Assembly: GCA_023846275.1 (NCBI GenBank)
Contig: JAIUJO010000089.1
Location: 945,001 to 1,009,000, forward strand
Length of the DNA: 64,000 nucleotides
Origin: Vanilla planifolia
Lineage: Eukaryota > Streptophyta > Magnoliopsida > Asparagales > Orchidaceae
Reading direction: 5' to 3'
The notes beneath the pieces are model-generated. The model was given only the letters and a program-made list of their open reading frames with translations. It made no database searches and was not told the DNA's origin. Positions 49,901-60,834 of this stretch are shown piece by piece (positions within the stretch are counted from its first letter, which is position 1; each line of letters starts with the position of its first letter). The position numbers were made by a program, and so were the translations under genes.

Positions 49901-52855
49901 AACCCATCCAAACTTGGTCAACTTTTTATTTTAATTAAATCTGTTAAAATTAGACATACTTATTATTGTCCTACTTATGAACCTGCATGTATTATCATAA
50001 ATCATGAAGGAAATTGTTGAGAATTTGAGCAAAATGCTGTCTTATATTAAGGGAGAACATTGATTGGGCACCTTAGTTATATCTTATTTTTAGTAAGGGC
50101 ATTATGAAAGACTTAAAAGGAAGTGATTCAAATGGTTGCCTTGTGGAGGACTCTAAGGAAGCTTTGATGAGAGATGAAAACATGATTGGGATTGTAGAAA
50201 ATGACATCATTATTGGAGAGGTGGAGACAAGTGGATGTTGACTAGAACAAAGAGTACTTTAAGAATATTATAAATATACTAAGATACTCCACAAGTCTAT
50301 CATACCCAAACCTTGTGTTTTATTTGAATATGCTAAGTTTGGACCTATTTATTATTGGAATACTTGTTGACTTGCATGCTTTATTATAAATCTTGAAGGA
50401 ACCTACTGAGAATTAGATCATACTTAGATTTATATGCAATTTACTCTCATATTTATGTATAACGTGATATATTAATGTTAGTTTGTTAGTATTTTTTAAG
50501 TAACTAGTTATTTTACAGTAAATCTTCATTTTTTACTCTCTTAAGTGTTCATTATTGCTAATGAGATGTTTTGTTATTTAATATGGTTGTTGACATTAAT
50601 AAGTTTTTAGGCAAACATACTACATAATTTATCTCTTTCTTAATCTAATCTCCGTTATTGAATAAATTAATACACTTAAGCTGGATCAAGTCTAGATTAG
50701 GAGTGTGAGGCACTACCAAATGACACTTAGGCTTAGCATTGGAATTCAATGCTTGCTTATTCACGTGCTTTAATTATTTATGGAAATTAGATTATAGTTT
50801 TTGCCATAATGATATTTGAATTTCTTGTCTGCTCTTTATTTTGCCCTGTTATCAATTTTTGTCTTTTACTAGACCTTAATGCATGAACTTCTCCCTTTAA
50901 CCAAGCATTAACATACGTCTATAGTTAAACAATTACTTTTGGTTGGCCTACTTTAGATGGATCAAGCATAATGCTTGTTTCTGTCAAATTTTTTTTTGCT
51001 CATTGCATATCTAGTTGGAGTTGTTCAAAATTTTGTTTTATTTGAAATACTTCTATTTAAATATTGTCTAAATTTCTACGAATATTCTACATAATTTTAT
51101 ATTTCACTTGACCTTTATCTTGAGTACTGCTATCTAGTTGACACTATGCTTTTTTTAACAGCTTTAACTCACTTTTCTATGATTTTGTAGTTTCTTCATA
51201 AAGCATGATCATATTATCAAAAGGAGGGATAATAGAACATAATAGATAAAAATTCGTGGACTTAAACCCTTATGGTTTTGTTTAACTTTTAGATTGTTTA
51301 TTTCAATTACATAAAATCATTATTTACAAACACTAAATTTTGTTATTGCCACCATGATTGGAAGTTCTTGATTGTAGGCTTGTGTTGAGTTTCATGCTGA
51401 GGAGAATGAAGATCAGTATCAGAAAGCAGTAGAGTCATAAAAGAGATCTTTAGACTATTATAAGGTTTGTTTAAGCACTTCTTATGCCTAAACATATGAT
51501 AAAAATATTTTTGTGCATTGAGTTTTTCTCTTGAAGATTCCAAATTCAATATTATATAGAAAAAATTAAATACTATTTAGGGCATGCTTTACTCATTGTT
51601 CAGGTGAAGTTTTTTTGTTACATGAAAGTTGAGTTCAATTCATGAAACTCCTATGTTACGTATGGTAAGGCGTGCTTGAAACAGCTTCTTCCTATACTCA
51701 ATTTTTGGGAGGCTATATTATGACCTTCTATATGGTATTTTTCTATTGAAATGTGGCAAGATGAGTCATTCTATGTCCTCTTGAGCATATATTTGGTTTG
51801 TTGCATTGTGGCATTTCAAGCATTTAATCACTAATGTGGTGTTAATTTCAGTGAAACTTGAAAGTGCCAATTTATGTTTGTAATTGGTATATAGTGACAT
51901 GCATTTCGTACCTTAATGTATCTGTATTAGTACTTCCATGTTTATTGTGATATGCATTACCATGACCTGAAATTTTTTAGTTAGGCAACTCTTTTAACGA
52001 ACTGATTATTATATTGACTAGAAAGCACTAAAAGCTTATCCTAGTTGTCCTGTTGCTGCATCAATTTGACAAGGCTCGTCAAGCCTTTCATTGAGTGGTT
52101 TATGTATGTTAGTTATAATTTATAGTACAAATTTCATGACATGCCCTATATGTTCTTATATTCCCCTTTTTTTTGTTTCCATTGTGTAGTTAGATCCAGA
52201 AAATATTGATGCTCTTGTGGCTCTTGGAATTATGGAATTGCCGACAAATGAAGGTGATATTGTCAAAGTAGGAGGTACCGTAGGTAGTTGATTTTTTTTG
52301 TTTTTTCATAATGGGGTGGGTTTGGTTCACTGAAATTTTGTTTTTATTGATGGCAAATTCATCTTAGTGTTATTTCTTGTAGTTGATGGTATTCAAAAAG
52401 GAATGATGAAGATGCAAAGAGCTCTTCAAATGTATCCATATTGTTCAATGGCATTAAATCATTTTGCAAATCATTTCTTCTTTACTGGTAAGTATTTTCT
52501 TGTTCAACAGTTAACCGAGACAACACCACCTATAATTAGTCATGGGTTGATGAGAGCCCATCACTACTACAATTTAGCAAGGTCATAGCATAGCAAGGTA
52601 TGAACAGTCCCTTATCTATGATGTTTATATTATCAACCATTCTTGTTTATGCTCTTAACACGATGCTTGATCATTGGTCCAAATGATTGAGTCTTTCTGT
52701 ACTCTAGTATACAATATGCTTTGTTTCTTTTTGTTTGTCTTAAATCTTGTTGTATTTGATTACTTATTAGGGTGATTTTGGGAAGGCTGGGTCATATTAC
52801 ATGGCCTCTATCAAAGAAATTAACAAGCCTCAAAAGTTTGCTTTACTATTTTGTG
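46948..52855 (+). pseudogene. CTR9: CTR9 homologue (Paf1 complex TPR subunit), decayed
   Basis: Six exon remnants lie in order on the plus strand, each with recognisable AG and GT boundaries. They are 46948-47055 (LCVAKGDLAQAS...FNIVLGEDKNNVATHL), 51378-51464 (ACVEF...SLDYYK), 52022 to about 52105 (KALKAYPSCPVAASI and QFDKARQAF), 52190-52253 (LDPENIDALVALGIMEL), 52383-52597 (DGIQKGMMKMQRALQMYPYC followed by ...NHFFFTG..FLVQQLTET...YYNLARS.HSK) and 52771 to about 52855 (GDFGKAGSYYMASIKEINKP). They match consecutive TPR parts of plant CTR9 (VIP6/ELF8), a nuclear factor in transcription elongation and FLC expression. Defects: a 7-bp duplication (ATCAAGC) in the first remnant, TAG at two places in that exon, TAA in the second, a deletion and TGA in the third, and TAG in the fifth (52586-52588). 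Only about residues 150-340 of ~1,090 are represented. Confidence 0.87.
49686..50416. repeat. diverged tandem duplication (~360-bp unit)
   Basis: 'gggagaacat' at 49686 and again at about 50050 start two similar stretches sharing 'gaagtgattcaaatg.atgcc', 'ttgtggagga', 'attggagaggtggag' and 'gcatg..ttat.ataaatc'. Similarity is clearly below that of the 8.4-kb duplication. It lies inside the large gap between the first and second CTR9 exon remnants. A weak coding-like reading (NGIIVGEVESYYDKWYFKDL) is visible in the first unit, without a known family. Confidence 0.7.
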
Positions 52856-55324
52856 GTGTGTTCATATATCCGTTCACTGCTTTTTCTCTTCAGTAGTGTT
52901 ATATTTTTGAAAGAGTTGTGTACATGATACAATATTGCATGCTATTAACATTGCATTAGGACATTCAAAATTTTACTTTTTGTGGCATTGTATTTAACTA
53001 TTTCTTAATGAGATAATTTTATCAGTGTCTGCTTTGGAAATGAAAATTTCCTATAACAGTTTTAAACTTAATTATTTTTGTTGTTCAAATTTTAGTTGTA
53101 TGTGATTAGGCTTTCTTTGATGTTTCTCACCAGCCATTCTTTGGAAGTGAACTCATTGAAATGGTAGGAATAAGAACAATTAGAACCTCTTAAATGTATT
53201 CAAGGTTATTTTATTTTTGAGTTGAGTGCATACAGAGACGTTTGACCCATCCAAGTTGGTGTGGCATTTTTAAAAGCAATTTGTTAAACTTCATTGGTTA
53301 ACAAGTGATAATCATGTGTTGCAATTAGGCGGACATCAGGAGCAAGCTCAGCAAGCAGGAAAGAGTAGCTCTCGTTTGAGCAGGCAGAGGGGATAGAGAA
53401 AAGTACAAGGCTAAAACTATTTTGAAACAAAAAAGGTATGTCATAGTTACATTTGCCATTTTTAATTGCAAGAGCATAATGTATTTTTTTTGTTTTGTTA
53501 CGTGATTTTATTATTTCAAAGCTTATTTTTATCTTGGTCGGCTTGAGATAAGTTGCTATTATTGTTTAACCAGACTGGTGGGCTAAGCAACAGGCAGAAG
53601 TAGCACTCGAAGGCGATGCCACTGGCTACCAAAAGAGCAAGAGCAGCCTGTTCACGTCAAGATAAAAAAAGCGGCGAAGGAAAGGTGGTAAGTAGTTTAG
53701 GGGAAGGAAAGCATGGAAGTGAAGCTCGGGAACTCCAATCGATTTCAGCAATCTCGGATCAAATTTTTTGGTAGGACCTATATCTTTACTTAGCTTCCCT
53801 TTTATCATTCTAATTAGTTTCCAAATCGTTAAAGATATATATGCGATGTATGAGGCCAATAATTAATGATTAAGATTTTTAGTTAATTAATATTTTCCCT
53901 TTAAAGTGGTGTAAAGGATGTCTAAACCAAGGCCGACTTAAAACAATGTTTTGAATTTCATTTAACTTTTATATTCAACTTCTAGTATTGCAATGATGTG
54001 GACTTTTTTAAGTTTCAAAGTCCAGAAATTTTTATGTGAATATGAATAAAGACTTAAGTTAACAGAATAGATGTCAAGACACTTTTTTAAATCATAAGGA
54101 TAAATGATAAAAAAAACTTGTTCATGATATTTGTTTAGTATTTGAATTTTTAGCTTGTGGTTCATTAAGTATTCGATAAGTAATATAACAATGTTATTTT
54201 GTATATTTGAGGATGAATGGTGTCAAGGAGGTGTTTTTAATAAAACATTTTCATATTAAAAGTAACGTATTTGTAGTAGAGGTCAAGAATAAATCATAGT
54301 TGTGATATTATTAGAATGATTATTTGTATTTTGTTAGATTTAAGTTATAAAATAAAAAATATTGAATGATATTTTTTTATTTTTAATATTGATTATATTT
54401 TTGAAAGTTATTTTTTTGATAAAAACCAATAATGATCATTCTTAAGTTTTAGAAAGTTATGTAGTCTCTTGAGTTATTTCATGTTGATATTTATAATAAA
54501 TGAATATTTTATTTCAAAATAAAAATAAATATTATTTTTTATTTAGTTATGAACTTATTCAGATGAGCTGGATATCTTTTGTAGTTTATAAATTAAAGGA
54601 ATTTTAAAAATATAAGGAATTTGAAGGTCTTATAAAAAATTGGTTTAATATAAAAATAATTTGAACTAATAGAGAAGAAAAAATTTTATGTAAAGAATTT
54701 GATTTTTTGCACAAAATCATGTAATTCATAAGCTATTGTTTATTAGAAAAGTACCAAAATAAAATAAAATTGTAAAAAAAGAAGAATTGGACAATTGTTG
54801 AGATTACTTATATTGAATGAGAAAAAAATTATAAAATAACTTTTTAACAACTATTACTATTTTTCTTTATATTTATGGTTTGATAACTTTAAATGAATAC
54901 AACAACTTGAATATAAAGAGTAAAAAATTTTTTTTTTTCTTTCATGAAATATAAGATTTTTTTGTCACTGATATTATTAATTTATTATCATAAAATATTT
55001 CTATGTGATTATATTATTCTTTATGAACCAACATCCATATATTTTTTTCAATAAATTATATTTTCTTTCTTTCATCTTTCTCAATGAGCAACTATACAAA
55101 AACTGTGCTTTGAAACACTGTTTATTTTGGAGTTTCATTATCTTCAATATCGCTAAGAGGACCAATTTTTGTAGACCAGTTGAAGGAGAATTTGTGATTT
55201 TACCGAAGTTAAATCTATGGATACATTATTCACACTTGTTCACCAGTCGTCATCAAAGCGGACGATTTCTTAAATATAGTTTAATGAAGTATGGTAGCTT
55301 TTTGGCTGTGTCCAACGCACAAAC
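52856..55324. other. intergenic; two GC-richer patches
   Basis: Mostly AT-rich. Patches at about 53325-53440 and 53575-53730 are less AT-rich and rich in purines on the plus strand. The first could be read as a charged coding stretch ending in an intron-like 'AAAAAG|gtatg', but I cannot connect it firmly to the CTR9 C-terminus. Nothing else is seen. Confidence 0.4.
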
Positions 55325-57384
55325 CGTCATGTATCTGCCAATATCCAAAACATCCACCATCCCACATGCTTCACAAGTAGCAAAAAAAAAATTAGAATGT
55401 CGCCTCCCCTGCTGTGCATGCTCGCTCGAGCATTCTTTGCTCCTTGCATCAAAAGCTCCACCCATGCCGATGTGATCACCTGCCACCTTTGTCCTCCCCA
55501 AGCACAAGAATTAGGTGCACTAGCACTCGTGCTATCTGAAAAAAAGATGGATGTGTGATCCATTCTATAGGTTCAATCAGCATAAGCCTGCATGCCTTCC
55601 CCTCAACCTCATCATCGCTGTTCAAAGTCGACTTCAAATCCTCTTTATGTCGTTCGATAAACTGTACCATATCATAGCAAGCGTGCCAGTAAATCTACGA
55701 GCTTGCTCCTCCCATGGTCGCCATTATCTCTGGTCGCATCAAAACCAGATACAACATATTGTGAGATAGGCACTTACATGCCTGCATCCCTCGCCAAGTG
55801 CTCTTCTGCGCTCTTAACCCCTTAGACTGTGGTTGTGTTTCATGAGGATGATGCAATTAGGGTAGCCCCTGAGGTTCCAGTGGCAGCATAGCTGTGTCGT
55901 AATGTGCCACACAAGAACTTGCTGATCGGCTGACAAGCCTTCTGTCAAATTAAGGAATGCAAGGACAACCCATACTAGGGCATTGACTTGTTTGAGTGTT
56001 GTGAGCCCTGCCTTATCATTGAACTATGCCCACGATATTTGTAGGTGCGTCTGAGCATGTGCAGTGATGAGCTCTAGAAGAAGTTGATTGCCTTTGCTGA
56101 CTTCTGTGAATACAAAGTTTAGGATGAAAATCCACTTGTCCAGCTCGGGAACAATACCATTGCCTCCTGAAAAGCTCTAATGGGTCGTCTAAGCTTGTAT
56201 TCTATTCTGTGTGCCCATTTGTTTATCCTCCTATTCTTCAGATTGTCTTGTGATACATGTTCCTTTGGCTGTACTGCTGCATTCCTGAAGCAGTTGGAGA
56301 TCAAGTTGAGTTCCAGCATCTCTGAAGGACTCCATCTTCTTTCACACCACAATTTTCTCCATATTCTGAGAATGAGCTGGGCGAGAAGCAAACTCCACTT
56401 GCCAAGTTTCTTAAATTTGAGAAGGAAGATCACGGCATCAAGACATGTGGAAGCTCCAAGCAGGACATAAGTGATCGTGACGTCACTAGTGTCAAAGCAA
56501 TTCTTTGGGGAGAAAGCGAACTACAAGAAAGCGAGAAGGATACCAGAGGAGAAGATCACCATGAGGATGACGTTGGCACGTGAGAATTTAATGATGCCCT
56601 TCGTGTACATCTCATCATAGGCATAGCTATGTTCCACGTTTGTCAGGCACAAAACTTCCTTGACAGTCGTCTCCTTCAACATGTCTCTGATTACCTTGTA
56701 TACGTCCACTAGTCGAATAACGCCCACGAAGAAAGGCTTGCAAACCGAGTACATATCGAAAGCTCCTTTTGAAGCATTCAGTTTGTATTTTTCATTTTCG
56801 TCCTGCACACGTTCCATTATTGTCCTACAGTTCGAAGAAATCTGGTTTAATTGACTTTGCTTGCTTGAAATGACCACCGAGCTGTGAAAATCGTAAGTGC
56901 TGGCTCTGTAGAGCGAGTAAGACTACTCTCCATACTTGAAGATGGTGACGAAGAATATGAGCAGGGTGGGAGCGAGTAGGAGGTTACTTGGAAGAGACCG
57001 GAATAGAACATAGACGGCAATGATGAGCTCGTAGGCGAGGGCAAGAAGGTGTTGAGCCCACAGCACTTTGTCCTCCATTGAATGCGTGGTGATGGTGTCT
57101 GGGCCACCAAGGTGAAGCAGAAGGAAAGGAGCCCAGAATGCGAGGATGGAATTGTTGCTATAGTCGTCCATGCTGCTGCTTAGCTGGCCAAGAACGAAGT
57201 CGGCAACCCAGTTGGCCAAAAGATAGTTGCTCCAAATAGACAGTCTTATCCATGCTCTCGATACTGAGGTGTTTCTCCAATGTCCAAGGAAGATGAGCAC
57301 AATTTGTATCGTGAGGCTTACCATTATCAAAATATGTACATCCTACTTGCTCCAGAGTTTCTTATATTTTCCCAGAATATCCAT
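55325..57384 (-). pseudogene. DUF4220/DUF594 membrane protein pseudogene
   Basis: Starting at ATG 57384-57382 (MDILGKYKKLW), one minus-strand frame carries DUF4220 text: IWSNYLLANWVADFVLG, then LAFWAPFLLLHLGGPDTIT (about codons 82-100), then ...VLFRSLPSN and IFKYGE. It continues, still in frame, through NVEHSYAYDEMYTKGIIKFS and FDTSDVTITYVL to a C-terminal DUF594 block, GQRWQVITSAWVELL and SRGGDILIFF, ending near codon 685. The family is plant-specific, with N-terminal membrane helices, and of unknown biochemical role. In-frame stops occur at codon 14 (57345-57343), 56925-56923, 56523-56521, 56121-56119 and several times between about 56090 and 55570. In that last part a different frame reads QQVLVWHITTQLCCHW, which matches DUF594, so at least two frameshifts are likely there. 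Intronless, as is usual for the family. Confidence 0.85.
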
Positions 57385-59339
57385 TAATTTTGTGTCTTCT
57401 GTTAGATCAACTGATTGCACTAAGAAAAAATAATTTCACTTTCTCCACACATTTCGATCTACCTGATCCAGTTTCTTATAAAAGTTAAGGAATCAGCAAT
57501 AATATAGGATTAGTCGTAGAGTGGTTTTACATAAAGCTTATAATGCAATGAATTTAAAGTATGGTATGCTCTAAAAAAATTTTACAAAATATACAATACA
57601 TTAAGTATAAAATATGGCATGCTAATACTATAATAGGGGGAAAAATAAGGATGATAACTTGAGTGAAATAATCATAAGAAATATGGTGTGTGTACGTGTG
57701 TCTATATATATCCATTTAAAAAATTATTTTGTGATAAATATGAATGTTTATATTTGTAAAAAAATAATAATTTGAAAAAGATATTTTTGTCCTAAATTCA
57801 ATAAGTAAAACTTGTAATTATGAAATATGCACAATATTAAATTGATATATAAAATGTTTCATAATTAAGATATTTTTGCACATTATTTATTATTTTTTTA
57901 CTCTTGCATAGAAGATGATTTTTCTAAGAGGTTAATAATTATTTTATTAGTATATCATTTTATATTTTAATAATATTAATATTTCATGATATGCATGATA
58001 ATATATATGCTTTGATGAAATAATGCATACCAAAAAGAATTTTGTTATTGTAATATCTTAAAATTTTTCTCTATATAATATATTACAAATCTTGAAATTT
58101 GATTGATATAATTATAATTATGAGAATTTAAATAACAATAAATTTTTTTTAAATAATACATTTATTAATTAAAAGAAAATAGTAATTTTATTTTAAGAAG
58201 TGTCTCATATTTTTAAATGAAAAAAAAATTTAATTAAAGCTTATAATTAAAAATAACTCTCTTTGTAGAATATAATTGTTGTGTGCTAATAATGTTTTAT
58301 GACCTACATAATTAATTATAATTTTTTGAATAATACATATATATATTATGAAAGAAAAATAGAGGGAGAGAAGGAGAAAAAAGAAAATAAAGAGAAGTGG
58401 GAAGAAGAAATTTTCAATTCAAGAGGACAACAGGAAAGAGAAGAAAAGAATTGTGTTGGTCATAACATGAGTAGCAAGGAAGACAGAAAGGAGACTTACT
58501 AGTACTATAAGAATAAAGAAGGGAAAGAACGTACTAGAAAGCTACTACAATGAGAGTTAAGTTATTTCAAGAAGAAAGCTGATTGTGTGGTCCACAATGT
58601 CATCAAATCATAGTTGGAGTGATCAAACTGTACCATGGGATTCTCATACAACATTATTAGATAAAAGTCAACAGTAAGATAGGCTTCTAATAACCATATA
58701 TAAGGAGTTGAAGGAATCATACTGTTTGATGTCGACGCCATATAATATAATAAGTGAAGAATTAATAACAATGATTTAGTGAGATGCCAATTATACAACA
58801 TGATGGGGGAATCATATAGTTGATGTTTTTGTAGTAGAGAAAGTAGAGAGAGTGCTTTGTGTTTGATGAGTCAAGCATAAATGTTAATATCTCATATGGG
58901 CTTGCTTTAAGTGAAAGTGTTAATATTCTATTAAGTCAAGCCATGAACCCTAAATGTCTAAAATAATGGTCTTCAAGACTCTTAGAGTGATGGCAAGCTT
59001 CATGGAAATTGAAGACATGCACCAAAATCTTTATACTTGAATCTATTTATTTTTCTTAAATTTGATATGTCTAAATTTTGAGATGATGTGGCACACTAGT
59101 AGTAGTAATATTCGAAAATATTATAAGTTTAATAATTTTTGAATTTTTATTTTTTGGCCAAGCATTATTGATGAAAAATATAGACATCGATATTTGATTT
59201 TTTAAAATTATTTAGGAATAATTTTTCATGAATTTGTTTTAATAGTCATTTAGGATACTTGTAATACTATCATAATATAAAATTATTTTAGTATACTTAT
59301 ATTCAAAATTTTGGCACAAAACTTCTCACAAAATACTAT
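57385..59339. other. AT-rich intergenic DNA
   Basis: Holds long A/T runs and a purine-rich stretch at about 58345-58460 that gives a Lys/Glu-rich 67-codon frame (58299-58502), which looks compositional. At about 58910-58925, 'aagtgaaagtgttaatattc' resembles a polypurine tract followed by an LTR start, but this is weak. No gene was recognised. Confidence 0.45.
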
Positions 59340-60690
59340 AAAACCTCTTTAGTCTCGGGAATTTTCACTATAGCGTGGGGCTGGTGGACCCGACCCGACA
59401 GCTGGTCCGTCCATGCTTAAGGATTTAGAAAAATAAAATAAAGTAAAAATTGTTTGATAGACCCAAAAAGCCGCAAAGCCGAAAGACCATAGGAACAGCT
59501 GCTGAACAGAACAAGTACGAACTCAGCTCGCAAAGAAAGCTAACCAGAGAAAGCATGAAATCAAGCCAACCAGGACCAAGTGATGAAATCTTGGTAAAGG
59601 AAGGGGGAGCCAACCCAAACGGCTCGAGATACTAATGAACCAAAAGTGTTATAAAGAGAAATGGATAAGACATTTGGACGATGTGGGACTAAAACTTCCA
59701 TTCTATTGTCAAAGAAGGCGGAAGGATAGGTGCGATCAGGCGGCTTAGATTAATCAAGGTAAATTGTCATGATAACAGTAAAATGTCGAGCAGGAGATTG
59801 GAAACTTAGCTAGATTTGCAAGAGGATGCGGAACCACTGCAGTAAGTTTCTATTTTAGCTTATTTCTAGACACATTATTTTAATACATACAGAACAACGA
59901 ACGTGCCATCCAATGGCCCAGATGAAGGCCACCTAGATCCAACAGCCTGGATTGATCTCCAACGGTAAATTCGAGATTCAATCAGAAACATCCATTTCAA
60001 GCTCCAAATCGAACGGTGACTGCTTTATGTCTGTTACCCAAATGGCTAGTTCATTTCAGAATCGTTGGGAGTGGATTTAGAGCTCAAATTAAGCTCTATA
60101 AATAGGAAATGATAAAGAACTCTTAGAGGTTACCATTACTAAGATTTCAATGCTTTCAAATCATAATATCGAGCAATTCTAAGTGCTTATGGTGCTTCCA
60201 ATGTCACAAAGTGAAAGCTGCAAAAAGGAACCTGAAATTGGAGGTTTTTGCTTCTACTATTTTTTAATCTCTATTCCTCCCTCTTTTTAGTATTTTGTGT
60301 GCATCATATTTCTCTTAAAATTGTCGTAAGTTTTACCAAATTTTTGTATTTCTTTCTTTGGGTTAAGGGCATCCCAACAATTTTGCAAAAGCCTGGGGTT
60401 TGAGTTGAACCCAGAAAAACTCAAGTAGGTTTGGGATTAGAGTTAGGTAAAATCCCAAGTTGGTTTGAGGTGAACCGTATGTAAATTGTCTCTTGTAATT
60501 TTGTGATTTTAGTGTTCTTTTCCCAACACCGGGTTTGGCGGATGTAGGCTCGATTTTTAGTCGAACCACCTTAAAGAACTCGTGTACTACTCTTTCTTAT
60601 TCTTGCTTAAAAGATTTAAGTTTTAATTGAAATCGAAAATGGAAAGAAAATTTTATTTACTACAATTCACCCCCCCCCTCTTGTGGGATT
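59340..60690 (+). mobile_element. copia-type LTR remnant
   Basis: The right part has the structure of a long copia LTR: a TATA box at 60097-60104, followed about 450 bp later by 'ggcggatgtaggctcg.....' with 'cgaaccacct...gaactcgtgt' (R/U5 text typical of plant copia LTRs), and then 'caattcacccccccccctc'-like sequence at 60664-60680, a hallmark near the LTR end of SIRE/Tork-like elements. The left boundary is uncertain. No intact primer-binding site, gag or pol follows; the internal side passes within 150 bp into a microsatellite. Confidence 0.5.
60097..60104 (+). promoter_or_regulatory. TATA box of the putative LTR
   Basis: TATAAATA within 'gctctataaataggaaatg', a close match to the plant TATA consensus, placed where an LTR U3 promoter would be. 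Activity is inferred. Confidence 0.5.
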
Positions 60691-60834
60691 GTCTTAAGCA
60701 CAAATAACTTCAATTTTTTGAAACATTATCCTCATGTTATATGAATATATAGTTCCATTGGAATGTGTAGCATGTTCAAGATACTTATTGGATATTGGCT
60801 CATCACAAAGAACTCCCTTCTTAATTTTTCAATA
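60691..60834. other. short junction between LTR-like sequence and microsatellite
   Basis: Non-repetitive sequence of about 145 bp. An open frame begins at 60734 and runs into the microsatellite, but its first 35 codons match no family that I recognise. Confidence 0.4.

Noticed and set aside
58905..58930. Polypurine tract and LTR start ('aagtgaaag' then 'tgttaatattc')
   Set aside because: The tract is too degenerate and no matching second LTR was seen, so it was not used as the left edge of the copia-like LTR.
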